NCBI GenBank assembly: GCA_905250125.1
Contig: CAJNOL010000217.1
Coordinates: 1-64,000, forward strand
Source of the DNA: Rotaria sordida
Taxonomy: Eukaryota > Rotifera > Eurotatoria > Philodinida > Philodinidae
Reading direction: 5' to 3'
Length of the DNA stretch: 64,000 nt
The translations under genes were made by a program, and so were the position numbers. Shown here in pieces: positions 49,559 to 60,754 of this stretch. The stretch's first letter is position 1. Every line of letters begins with the position of its first letter. Below the pieces are notes generated by a model, which searched no databases, was not told the DNA's origin, and saw only the letters and a program-made list of their open reading frames with translations.

Positions 49559-50954
49559 ATCTCGAAAGTAGAGTTCATGGAGAAAAGGACATTGTTGTAT
49601 GTCATATTATCATAATAAGATATGTGTACTTTGTGTTTGTTTGTATATTGATATAGCAGCGAAGTAAAAAGTAACACACAGTATGAATCTTCTATGTAAT
49701 TCTATGTTTATTATCGATTCCTATTCACATACATTCAACAATTAAAGAAATTATAATTGAAAATCTATTTAATCTTCGTGTGCGTATACAAGATTCTCGA
49801 TTAGCTAATGTTCAGTTTGAAACAGGATAAAACGATCATTAACGGAAATGTCAAAAGTACAAAATAAGAAATGGTGATACGGCCATTTTTTATTTCTCAT
49901 TATTTTTGAAAACAATGATAGGCTCATAATTAGCATTAAATTTTGGCCATAGTACACTATTATTTTATACCTAGCTCAAAGAAATTTTTTCGAAAAATGT
50001 TTTACGTTAGTTTCTCGAGGAAAGTTCAAAATAATTTCCGTTTTTCATCAAAGTATTTGTTATCTATGGGTTATCGATAGTGCTGATCACGAATATCATA
50101 TTTATTTTGCTTTAAAATGCCAGAGGGGATCAAAAACTAAAACCTATCACAGATTATGACATGGAAAGTAATAATCCATCTCATAGACCATAATACAAGT
50201 TATTAATATATGATCACAGATCGTATATTAGTAACGGATTGTTACAATTTACCAATAACTTTCTGATCACATTTCTCAACCGCTAAGCAAATAAAGGATG
50301 AAGACAACAACAACTACATCGTATCTCACATTTTAATCCGGTAGAACTACGTTAGCAGCTGTCTTTACACGTTTTTTTTTGTTTCTTTTAGCAGTGTATA
50401 GTGAACAGAGTGTTGTCCAGTGAATCATATTCTATTTCGATCATATTGAAATTCATTATAGCGGCAACTATTGTATTCTCTTAGTCTAATTTTACATAAG
50501 TTATCATTACGAAGAAAACATTCAATAGTAACTATCCAGGCACTCTATATCTATTTCTCTCTGCTCCCAAGTCGATTCTTTCTAACGAAAAGAAAAAAAA
50601 AGAAAAGATGAATTTCGAAGAACACGTGCGTATTCTATAACTACAAATCTAAGGATATCGATGCATCACTTAATATAAACAGATAGTGGTGTTGTCGTCA
50701 TTTTTCTCATTGTTGGATTTTCTTTTGTTTATTAAACAAATAAGAAACTTTGAATACTCGTAAATCATAGTACTGAAAGTAATAGTTAATCATTCTGGTT
50801 TAATGATGATTCGGGAATAGTTTTATACAAAAGCTGGAGATTTACGTGGACAACCAGAAGTATGTAATATAGTTCACTGTCTTTTTTTTTAACTAATAAA
50901 AAACATGTGTATTATTGAAGTATGTTTATAATATGATCATTATTGTTTTGTATT
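49559..50954. other. Intergenic
   Basis: No supported gene. A short coding-like patch at about 49738-49828 (STIKEIIIENLFNLRVRIQDS in one frame, ending in TAA) may be an exon relic that I do not recognise. A fragment near 50085-50150 (ATATTTATTTTGCTTT) weakly resembles the dispersed repeat of 30105. Confidence 0.4.
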
Positions 50955-51220
50955 CCCAGGTCCAGCATTACGATGACCGTGAGCGGGTCGTAAACGACCG
51001 TTAATGATAAGGATACGGCCGTAAACTGGCCGTATTTGACCCGTTCGGTATGCGCCGTAATACGACCGTATATCACCTTGCCGTATACGATTAGAAACGG
51101 TGAAAAACGGTTGGAAAATCCCGTATTCGATCGTTTACGACACGGCAATATACGGCACATACCAAACGGGTCAAATACGATCAAAAACGGCCGTTTACGA
51201 CCGGGCTTGTTTCACCTAGG
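50955..51220. repeat. Self-complementary CGTAAACGG-type element, short form
   Basis: A 266-bp, locally G/C-rich block starting CCCAGGTCCAGCATTACG and ending TTTCACCTAGG. The left half and the reverse complement of the right half match over about 110 nt, best at CGTATTTGACCCGTT.GGTATG.GCCGTA. Inside the arms, short palindromic words recur (CGGCCGTAAAC, CGTTTACGAC, ACGGTGAAAAACGG). There is no protein-like frame. Confidence 0.8.
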
Positions 51221-53134
51221 TTCTTTTCTTTTTTAGAATGAACGATATTCGAATAGCTTTGCTAAAGGTAGTATTAAGAACATGTATGGCGACAACTGGC
51301 AACGTACGTATAATCAAAACTATCTTGTTGAAAAAATATCCTCGATTATTTTTGTCAACTTTGTAGAAGTTGCCGATTATCTTAGTACATTGGGAAAATC
51401 ATATGGAAACATCATAAAGATTGAATTTTCTGCATCTACTGTCAATAATGGATATCTGGATTTTGTCATTAAGTATGTTTTCAGATAGTGAATTGATTCA
51501 TTATAAAAGAGCTTCTTTTAGATTTGATCATGTTCAATCTGGTAAAAATTTTTGTAACGGTGCTTCAGATCTCAATGGTTTAGTGCAATCCATTGTTTTT
51601 TGCGATATAACATATGCTGAAATACCAAGACCAAAACATTAGTCAACAGAAGACTTCGAACGATTTCATATTCACAAGATCACTTGTTTGTTTTCAGTTG
51701 ATTGTGTTCATTTGCTAGTATTTTTCTGATGACTATAAAATAAAATTATTTCTGTTGATTATTAGACAAAAAGATCAACCATATAATCTTTAACAAAGGA
51801 TTAGAGAGTGAAACTAAAGAAACAGATTTATGTAAATTATTTGTAAGACGCACTTAAGTTTCTCTGATGACGAGAAAACTGGAATCAACATATGGTTTGA
51901 GTGCAGCGAAAAAACTTGCTCATCTTTGTTTGATTCCAGAGAAGGTTTTAATTGATGAATGAACATTGAGAAAAAATGTTATTCAAGTCGAAATGTAATT
52001 CATATTAGAAATGATTACTTGATTGTATAATTCGTAAAATATTTCATAAAAAAGTGTTTATGATCATGTGTTAAATTGGATACAAAAATCTAGCACAATA
52101 AAAAATAAATATATACGCATTTCATGGTTAGGAGTGGGGGTAGGTCTAAGTCTGTAAACAGAAGACTGTACCCATACTCATACACCCACATCCATCATAA
52201 GGTATATCCAAAAAAAGTATCTAAATATTATACTAAACTGCTCCAAATCTTTAGTAAATAGCAATAATAATCGTTGAAAGAGTATTCAATTAGAAAGAAT
52301 ACAATGAAAATAGAAGGGTTGATCTGTTGTTTTAGAACTATCAATAAATGCAGAGATATACTTGAGATGTTTATTGATTTGAAATGATGAAAATGAACAC
52401 GAGTATGCAATAGAGTAGAAATTGTTGGGAAAAAAAGGAAGTAGAGGATCACTGTTTACCTTGTCGTTCATAGGAAAATAATTCAATTTTTTTTGCTCTT
52501 ATTTATTTATTCAGTGTTTGTTTTGTTTATTTTAATTTATTCTTATTATTTTGAATTATAATTTATAGGAACAAATTTTTCTTTTGTAATTGGAAAGATC
52601 TCAATTTTCTTTATTAATGTATGTTGTATTTAATAACTTGCTAATTATATCCATTAAACTGATCATTCGTTTAAAAGTAATCTTGGTAAAAAAAGTGTGA
52701 CAAAAACATTTTTGACTCCTAATATCTAGAAAAGTGTGACAGAAATCTTGTTATTATAAAGGAGAAAAAATTCCATTGAACCTTGTCTATATGAACAGCG
52801 ATCCATGTATATACTATATTACTTTTGTTTTGCTTTCTTGTCCTATATTCCTATACTTACTTAACATTTTCGAATAAAAATGAAGAAAAGAGTTTCTTTG
52901 ATATTTAGATTTTACACGTGACATATCTAATTATACTCAAAGAAAAAGTTTTTCAGTCTTTCAAACTCGATATCCTTCTTCATGTTATAGAAGGGCTACT
53001 CACTTTTATTATCGTTGAGAAAAGCTTGTTGGTTTCTTTTTTCTTTTTGTTCAGAATTCTTCTAAACTTCATTTCAACTAGAGATGATCTTTCTTTTAAA
53101 TTAAAATATCTAATGAAATGTCTTGGGTAATTTT
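51221..53134. other. Intergenic with uncertain coding relic
   Basis: Frames at 51282-51488 and 51421-51642 overlap in different phases and look partly protein-like (YGDNWQRTYNQNYLVEKISS; FRFDHVQSGKNFCNGASDLN), perhaps a frameshifted gene relic. I do not recognise it. A weak G/T versus C/A hairpin lies at about 52125-52195 (TAGGAGTGGGGGTAGG and CATACACCCACATCC). Confidence 0.35.
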
Positions 53135-53518
53135 TAGGCATGCACAAAATCCAAATTCAATCAAACCCAAATCCAATTTTTTGTTTGGGTTTGACTGGGT
53201 TTGACTAGATTTGGTTTTGGGTTTGACTGGATTTGACTTGGATTTGGATTTGGATTTGGGTTTGGATTTGACTAGATTTGGGTTTGACTTGGATTTGACT
53301 ATATACACCTCCTACAAAGGCTGTAGTTTTTCGGTAACAAAACTCGCCAAAACCGGTCAAATCTTCGTGTCCATTAGACGCAGTTTTCTTCGCTCTATCC
53401 AATGATGGCNNNNNNNNNNNNNNNNNNNNNNNNNNNNNNNNNNNNNNNNNNNNNNNNNNNNNNNNNNNNNNNNNNNNNNNNNNNNNNNNNNNNNNNNNNN
53501 NNNNNNNNNACACCCCTA
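53135..53518. mobile_element. hAT-like element containing G/T-rich minisatellite and the assembly gap
   Basis: The ends are TAGGCATGCACAAAA on the left and, reversed, TAGGGGTGT on the right. They are flanked by a perfect 8-bp duplication GTAATTTT at 53127-53134 and 53519-53526. The interior left of the gap is a degenerate array of TTTGGGTTTGACT/GGATTTGGATTTGG units. True length is unknown because 100 N lie inside (53410-53509). Confidence 0.75.
53410..53509. other. Assembly gap (100 N)
   Basis: Exactly 100 N, a conventional placeholder for a scaffold join of unknown size. It adjoins a minisatellite that probably blocked assembly. Confidence 0.99.
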
Positions 53519-54026
53519 GTAATTTTCATTGATACCTAACGTTAACTTCTTCACATTTGCACATGTGATTTCTCAATGTACCAGAACTAAATATTTGCAC
53601 ACACACATCAAGACAGAAACGAAACTAAAATTGTAAAGCACAGGAGTTCAACCCATAAAAAACCTTTATGACATAAGGACTCCGCTGGCTTCAACACTAT
53701 AACTACAAAAGACTTGCAGAAATAACCACATTACTAATTTAAAAACTCTGACTATACAACACTGAAAAGTTCCTCGACCGACACAGTAATGAAGACTTGA
53801 GAACTCTAAGATTAGAACTTTTTTCATGACTTTAACATAAAGAACCTTTAGATTTCAGAAATTCTATCGATACAAACACTTAATTCAACAAATATGAAAG
53901 CTTCATGATGTTATTAATGAGAGCTTGAGATCGTGAAGACTCTGACTTCAAGTAAGCTGCGTAGAAGATTTCTTTAAATAGCGTATGTCTTGAATTATTT
54001 TGTTGAGTAGCAGCTAAAAAACATTA

Positions 54027-54055
54027 CAGTCGGTTCAAAAAGTATTCGAACACTT
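54027..54055. repeat. Possible solo Tc1-type terminal repeat
   Basis: TA followed by CAGTCGGTTCAAAAAGTATT and CGAACACTT resembles Tc1-family ends. No matching inverted end was found nearby. Confidence 0.35.
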
Positions 54056-54310
54056 GAGATTATCTCTTATCCTTCTTGAAAAACGATTTTGTCAACTTAC
54101 ATGTAAATTTCGTGACCCCTGTCAAGACATGTTGGACCTGTTGTAGAGAGATCATCTTAAAAATATTTCGGTCAATGCAGTTACGTTTGGGAGAGATATT
54201 TACCAAGTAAGAATCAAACATAGTTCATTTGGTTTCTCAAAATTCTCTGTGATTCTTGGGTCTATAAAATTTAATTTTCTTTGTTTGGGAGGGTTTGTCA
54301 AAACCCAAAA

Positions 54311-54510
54311 TATGGGACAACCTTTTTCTTTCAGTTCGTACTGTTCAACTTAGAGAAAAGTAATGAGAAGTTCAATAACTCAATAAAACTTTTTAAAATC
54401 GGGAAAATCTACAGTTTCTCGAGATTTTTTCGAGCTTCTGGCTAGTTGAACTTCGAATCACCTTTCTCCGAGTTGAAAAGTAAGAATTTGAAGAAAAAGG
54501 TTCTGCCATG
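54311..54510. repeat. Foldback structure
   Basis: Arms 54311-54375 and 54441-54510 are inverted copies (GACAACCTTTTTCTTTCA, GTTCAACTTAGAGAAAAG, GAAGTTCAA), with a ~65-nt spacer. Confidence 0.6.
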
Positions 54511-54634
54511 CTCTTTCAAACGAAATAAATTAAACATAGAAGGATGGTCCACGAAGAAAATTGGATTAATAGATCAGCGATTTCTGATCTATGTCTGGTG
54601 AGCAGTTATTTTTCTCAAAGGTAATGATCTTGAC

Positions 54635-54684
54635 GGTGTGGGTGTGATTACGGATGAAAAGAATGCTCACACCTACACACTCCA
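54635..54684. repeat. TGTGGG-type hairpin
   Basis: The left arm GGTGTGGGTGTGATTA pairs loosely with the right arm CTCACACCTACACACTCCA. The loop is ~18 nt. Confidence 0.5.
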
Positions 54685-54770
54685 TATAGAGTGGAATTTT
54701 CAGGAATGAGCAGCCATTAGGAAGCTGTGAGTTCACATTTTTTGTGACCTTGAACTAAAAAAAATAAAAC

Positions 54771-54960
54771 TTTGAGTTCAAACCTGATCCGGAGATGATC
54801 GGGTTCGGATTCTAGGTTTTTTTACCAATATCTATTACCCTCTGTGTACATGACCAAGCCAATGATCAAGGTTTTAGCTATTTATTGGCTACTATCAGGA
54901 AAAAAGTTGGAAAAACATAAAACTTCCGGATCCGAATCTGCACCTGTCTATTAATTCTCG
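54771..54960. repeat. Reversed copy of the AMT-intron-10 repeat
   Basis: The reverse complement matches 8911-9170: GGATCCGGA, AATAAATAGCTAAAACCTTG, TCATGTA.AC, and ACTCAAAGTTTTATTTTTT. The two copies differ by several indels. Confidence 0.6.
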
Positions 54961-55608
54961 GCTAGAGCTTGTAGGATCTGAGAATTTGTTGTCTACTGAG
55001 TCCAGAGCTGATCCGACAGTTACTTCTCTAAAATAAAAAGTAAATTATGACTATATCATCAAGATGTCCTGAGGCATACATTACATGCTCAATCTAAATA
55101 ATCGAAAAAAGTATCTTGTATGTTCAACTCGACTACAAAAACATTATTGAGAATATTATTAGTACGGATCCAGATTCGAAAATTTTGAACCTGATGGATT
55201 CTATCTCAGATAAACATGCATCTGATAAAAATATCAACTCAATAAATGAAACTAAAATGAACTTTCGACTTATTTATTATCTTCAGTATAATTCCTAAAA
55301 TTTCGTCATTAAAAGAAGTACAGAGCTGAAAGTCATTTCATATTGAAACCAATATTTATGTATAGTTTTTGTCCGAACAGTTTTAGTTCTATTTACATAA
55401 TTGAAAAATAAAAAGATTGCTAAATACAGTAGTAGGATCGAAATTTCTTCTGATTGACTTGTTTTTTTCATAATAAATGGTTTTCTTAGGATCCACGATC
55501 CGTTAACAAACAAAAAAAAATGAAGTTCAGCAAAAAATAATATTCTAAAATTGAACCACATTCGTATGATTGATTATTCATATTCGATTGAAAATTTTCA
55601 TTAAAACT

Positions 55609-57008
55609 TCCCAGGTCCATCATTCAGGTCGTCTGAAACGACGTCTTAAAAGGCCTAAAACGGTGAAAAAACGACGTAATTAATGCCCTAAACGATGAAA
55701 AACGATCACCGTTTTTCACCGTTTTTTGACAGCTTTCCGTCAGCTCGGATTGAGGGCCGTTTTTCCCCGGAACGTAAACGACGCCGTTTAAGGCCGTTTC
55801 CGGCGAGCAACGATGAGTAGTATTATGGCAGTATTCTCGTCCTATAGTGTCTTATTTACACCGGTTTTTCTCGTTTACGACTTTATATATCTTTTGCCGT
55901 CTGTCCTCAGTGAAGAGGAGCACAATATTTCGTCCCCTCCTCACCTTCCGTAAACACAACAAACATTATTTATTTATTTAACTAAAATACTTACTACTAT
56001 ATATTTCATTGAGATAAGTCTAAATAAAAAAAATAAATATATTTATTTAAGTACGATACTTACTGTTGAATACTTCAATGAGAGAAATCTAAATGAAAAA
56101 AAATATACTTATTTAGACAAAATACTTACCATTGAATATAGTAATGAGATAAACCTAAATAAAAACACATTATTTATTTATTTAAATGAAATACTTACTG
56201 TTAAATACTTCGTTGCGATGAATCTAAATAAAAATAATAAATTTATTTAAACGAAATACTTACTATTATATATTTCAATGAGAGAAATCTAAATGAAAAA
56301 AAAATAAATACTCATTTAAACAAAACACTTACTATTGAATATATTAATGAGATAAATCTAAATAAAAAAGTAATAAATTTATTTATTTAAATAAAATACT
56401 TACTGTTAAACAGTTAGTTGTGATAAATCTAAACAAAAATAAATATATTTAAGCAAAATACTTACTATTGAACATATCGATGAAATATACCTAATTAAAA
56501 AAATACATGTATTTATTTAAATAAAATACTTACTGTTTTGTATCTCATTAAGATAAATCTAAATAAAAAAAATATATTTATTTATTTCAATTCAATACCA
56601 CTAAATATTTCATTGAGATAAATCTAAATAAAAATAAAAAATAAGTATACTTATTCAAATACAATACTTACAGTTGAACTAGATGGTGAAAAGAATCTGA
56701 ATAAAAAAAAAATATAATTTTTTTTTAAATACGTAACGACCAATCAATTATAGATCATTAGAAAGTGTCTAATGATGATTTTAGGACACTTTTTGAAACG
56801 ATAAAAAACGGTGTGAAAACGGCAAAAAAACGACGGTCATAACGACAATCGTTTCCGCTAGTGCGTAAACGATCACCGTAAAGATCATCGCTTATCGCCG
56901 TATTTCTCCGTTTTACGGCAAACCGTAAACGATCATCGTAACAACAGCCGTTTTTCACCGTTTTCAAGTCGTTTAAGGCAGTTTACGAGCCGTTCTGTAC
57001 GACATGGG
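55609..57008. mobile_element. Self-complementary CGTAAACGG-type element enclosing a satellite, long form
   Basis: The left flank 55609-55810 starts CCCAGGTCCATCATT, as the short form at 50955 does, and is packed with AAAACGGTGAAAAACG and CGTAAACGACGCCG-type words. The right flank 56770-57008 repeats the same words in inverse order (ACGGTGTGAAAACGG, GTAAACGATCACCG, CCGTTTTTCACCGTTTT) and ends GACATGGG. Between them is an A/T-rich array of ~70-bp units. No transposase frame is visible. It looks like a foldback or non-autonomous element whose interior became a satellite. The boundaries are estimates. Confidence 0.7.
55972..56735. repeat. Satellite of ~70-bp units, about 11 copies
   Basis: The unit core is AAAATACTTACT, TTGAATATTTCAATGAGA, TAAATCTAAATAAAAA, then A/T filler TATTTATTTA. 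Starts of the ATACTTAC word recur about every 65-80 nt from 55987 to about 56665. Units vary by substitutions and small indels, with an apparent alternation of ACTGTT and ACTATT types. Confidence 0.85.
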
Positions 57009-57339
57009 TTGCGTGCAAAAAATGAAAGTGTCTGAACGTTGTTTATGATTAATTCCTAAGATCAATTTCAATTATATTTATTTCTTGATTAAAGAAGAAA
57101 AATTTTGATAAAAATTCTACAGAAAAAAAAAATCCTTTTAGTTATAAATCAATTCTTTCTAAAAATAATTTTTGTTAAATTTTTAATTCATTTTCGATTA
57201 ATATTAAAAATTATTATACAGAGATACAATTAATAAACTAGTTATTATCGATTTATCTTATGTTATTAAATAAACAAATTCAAAATTTCTATTAATCTTC
57301 ATTTAATCTAAACGATTCTGTTAACAATTGATTATATAT

Positions 57340-58310
57340 TATGATACAATGGATTACCGAATGTTCCTGCTTTTGATATCCAACCAATAGATACATTCAA
57401 TCGGAATTTGGTTGATCAAAATTTTTCGATTTCAATCCTAATTGATTGATCTTTTGTGAGTAGAGTCTATCGGGTCCAAGAATTTTTTGATCCGTTATCG
57501 ATTGTTCCCATGGTAGAACTGAATGATCTAGACCTAGAGAATCCACGTAGATCAGTCCAATTCAATGATTGTTATTATCTATTTATATATTATCAAATTA
57601 AACAAGTAAATAAAAGTCTGAAATAATGTATGTATTATCAATTAGATGTGCTAATGCTTTAGATTTTTATTAAAGAGAAAATTCTAATATGTGATTATTG
57701 TTTATATATTAGCATTAGAAGGAGGAGGAAACGCAAATGAACTATATTTAATATGTAATACGAATTTATATATTCATTGCCGTGGTGATGTTGTTTGGTG
57801 TTTACAAGTTATGATTACATTTTAATCTATCGAAGAAATAAAACAAGTTTATGAACAACAAGTTATTTAATTTATCATTTTTATTAATATTAAATATTGA
57901 ATATATGAAAATAGAATCAAGAAAAAAAATTGTTAATTCAATGGAGTAGAGGTTTGAATAGAAATCTAACATAATTAGTATATCATATTATATTAATCAA
58001 TACTAATCATAGATCATAGAATGAAGGTATATATTTTAATTAAATAATAATTAATAATATCAAATTTTTCAATTATATTATCCAAATATAATAAAGGTTT
58101 TTATTATAAAAGTCCAATAGTAACTATAATGATCTTATTGATCATATTTTTAATGATGGAAAAAAAATTTAAGTTTAAACCTTGTATAACAATGCTAAAT
58201 CAGGAAGGAGTTAAGAAATTTCCTACTTTACCATCATGTCAAATTCCAAGTTATCATTTGCCTCTTGTTATTGAACTTGAAATCAAAATCGATTTGTAAG
58301 ATCTGAACCT
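57340..58310 (+). other. Possible decayed gene fragments
   Basis: Three short patches read like protein on the plus strand: about 57352-57430 (NGLPNVPAFDIQPIDTFNRN), about 57710-57825 (ALEGGGNANELYLICNTNLY, then HCRGDVVWC) and about 58170-58298 (KFPTLPSCQIPSYHLPLVIE, followed by a GTAAG-like donor). Stops and A/T filler separate them. They may be exons of one unrecognised gene with long A/T introns, or a relic. Confidence 0.35.
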
Positions 58311-58354
58311 TAATTGTAGCTAACAGTAAGGCTTCTATGATTGTGCATTTAACT

Positions 58355-58424
58355 GCATCTTAAGATTCGAACATGCATACAATATGATACTTACCCATCG
58401 TTTAGACAATTGAACCATATAATC
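58355..58424 (-). repeat. tRNA-like sequence (A-box and B-box), probably SINE or pseudo-tRNA
   Basis: On the minus strand TGGTTCAATTG fits the polymerase III A-box consensus, and TGTTCGAATCT, 45 nt after it, fits the B-box. That is the spacing of a real tRNA. The T-stem and acceptor stem do not pair well, so I do not call a functional tRNA. Confidence 0.4.
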
Positions 58425-59435
58425 AAGCGATCAACTTCTACATGTTTATAGTCATTCTAAGATGCTATGTAATACAATTTTAAAGTTTTTCAAGCTATCA
58501 TTTCAATAAAAAATTATTTGTTAGAGGATATAAAATTATTTAGACAATGTTGAACGAAATAAGTTTCAATTTTTTTAATAAATTTTTCGGAAGAATTTCT
58601 TCTGATTATTATCAACTAGAAACAGTTAATTATATTAAAAAAAATTAAATGGAAAAAAAATTAAAAATTATTTAAAATGAAAAAAAACCTAAGTTTTTTA
58701 ATATTATAATTTAAGTTTAAATTTAAATTGCACATTTCAAACTTAAAACTAAACTAAATTAGTGTCATTTTTAAATAAATTCTTAAATTTAAATCGTCAA
58801 AATTTATATTTTAAACAAAATGAAATAAAGTAAAATTGGGCGCAAACTATTCAAACTATCTTCAAATTAAATTAATTTTAATTTATTTTCCACACTTAAT
58901 AAATTTTAAACTACGTAAATTGGAACTTCTCCCTGCGAGATAAACATTATATTTTGTATTTCTACTATTTTATGTTTCAATATACTTTTAAATTTTTTTA
59001 TAAACGAAACTATAAAAAATGATGAGTTATATTAAAATATGGATGTACAGAACATTCTTTCTATCCTTCACTTCAGTAATGGTTCTGGAGGACTTTCTAA
59101 TCGCCACTCTAATTCAAAAAGAAATCAACGACACAGGTGAGAGTCTACATATGTATTAATAAAAATTGAACAATTGCAATTAATTTGTCGTAATCATAAT
59201 ATGAGAAATCATACTTAACCAACAATCATGAAGTTATTAATAGAAGATAAGTGGCCAAATGTTTCTCATTCTCATATCCGATGCATATTGTGAATGTGTC
59301 CAATTATTCATCGGTTATTTTTAACCATAATATAGATATTAAAAAAATTCCTTGCCTTGCATTCTACTTCTTTTTCTGCTCATCATGGAGCAGTTTCAAC
59401 GAAGTAGCAGCACAGTTTAGCTCAAGCAAAATAAA
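58425..59435. other. Intergenic, very AT-rich
   Basis: No supported feature. Confidence 0.4.
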
Positions 59436-59439
59436 TTAT

Positions 59440-59960
59440 CTGGAATTTTTAGACTAGTGTGGACAAGAATTGACATAACATTCTCAAAAAAGTGGACTAG
59501 GCTTGAATTGCATAGATGATACATTAGACTAGTCCTGACCACCATTGAAGACATTTCACACTAGTCAAGTTGCTTGTCTTCGACGCGTCTCAATTCGCCT
59601 AGTAGATATACGCGTGCCACTCTGCTAGTCAGAATGTTTAAACTGACGTCATGTCTATCGCTATGTCATGGTCTGTCGTCAGGACACCCGTCAGATATTG
59701 AATACTGTCGGGTCGAAGGTTCGAATCCATTTTTCGTCTTCTTTTTTTTATTATTTTTCTGTTCTACAGACTAGTCTGGACGGGGTAGTAGGACGAAACA
59801 GACTGGACATGACGGAATTCAAAGACTTTCTGGACTAGTCCAGACATGATTAAAGGACATTTCTTCTAAAGATGACTAGTCATGACGAGGGTGTAAGACG
59901 TTTTAGACTAGACATGACGGGCATTACGGACATTTCAGACTAGTCTTGTCAACCGTCTTC
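59440..59960 (+). repeat. tRNA-like/minisatellite composite repeat, copy B
   Basis: The centre is a tRNA-like segment with ACACCCGTCAGATATTGAAT and a perfect GGTTCGAATCC B-box at about 59718-59728, followed by a T-rich joint. Both sides carry ragged arrays of GACTAGTCCTGAC / GACATTTCAGACTAGTC units of roughly 35-45 bp. Same structure as 24176-24480 in the opposite orientation. Confidence 0.65.
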
Positions 59961-60130
59961 ACTTATTTTTCGCTCACTTAGGAAAAACTTACACGTTGTA
60001 TACTAAAAAATAACGATTAGTCAATAATGTAATTCGTTTGCGGGATTTGGTGGAGGCTTTTATTTGAATTTGAATTTCCTATTTTATAGAACCTGTCATC
60101 ATCCATCTTAGGTGGATGCGCAAAGATGCG

Positions 60131-60572
60131 CCATTGAACTCTTGTGGAGATATTTGATTTTTACGATGTCTTTTAGTACAGCGTCGTGACCTCCCTCAGG
60201 TTTATCTAAGAAATCAATTTTCCAATTTCGACTTGAAACTTTGTACAGCGAAAGGTCTCAGTAAGGCTAGTTTATTCTGAAAGTTTCAAATTTCTTGGTT
60301 GCTCCTATCCTTAACTATGCACATTTAACATTTTGCGCTATAAGTTATATGAAAAAGAGTATTTTTTCTTACACTCGTATCTCGACATAGAAGGAATCCA
60401 AATATCTGAAACTTTCAGAATAAACTAGTCTCATTGAAACCTTTCTCTCCACAAAGTTTCAAGTTGAAATTCGAAAGGTGATTTTTCACGTAAACCTGAA
60501 GGAGACCACGCCATTCTGCTAAAAATTCTCGTAAAAATCAAATATCTCGACAGAAATAAGCTAGAAGCACGA
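60131..60572. repeat. Long foldback element (family F, copy 2)
   Basis: The left arm 60131-60315 and right arm 60385-60572 are inverted copies: GGAGATATTTGATTTTTACGA, CGTG.CCTCC.TCAGGTTTA, ACTTGAAACTTTGT, TAGTTTATTCTGAAAGTTTC. The same words occur in the arms of the kinase-intron copy. The flank after 60572 also matches that copy (GTTCATAGCTCATTA). Confidence 0.8.
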
Positions 60573-60754
60573 AATTTTCTCAGAGTGTTCATAGCTCATT
60601 AGAGCCTACATAATGCATATTCTCTCGACTCAAAAACGATTTACCACCTGAGAATTGCTTCTGACCATTTTTTTCTATACATTGTGCCTCCCTTCGAATC
60701 ATCTTTATCTTTCAGAAAAACCAAAAAATTTGCAGGAGTGTTTTTTTGTAGTAC

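Larger units (their letters stand above)
53527..55608. other. Intergenic with repeat fragments
   Basis: No gene supported. It contains a possible solo Tc1-type end (54027-54055), a foldback (54311-54510), a TGTGGG-type hairpin (about 54635-54684) and a reversed copy of the AMT-intron repeat (54771-54960), listed separately. Confidence 0.5.

Noticed and set aside
53205-53513. 102-codon frame across the N run
   Set aside because: An artefact of unknown bases plus a minisatellite.
58355-58424. Functional tRNA gene
   Set aside because: The boxes fit but T-stem and acceptor stem do not pair, so only a tRNA-like repeat is reported.
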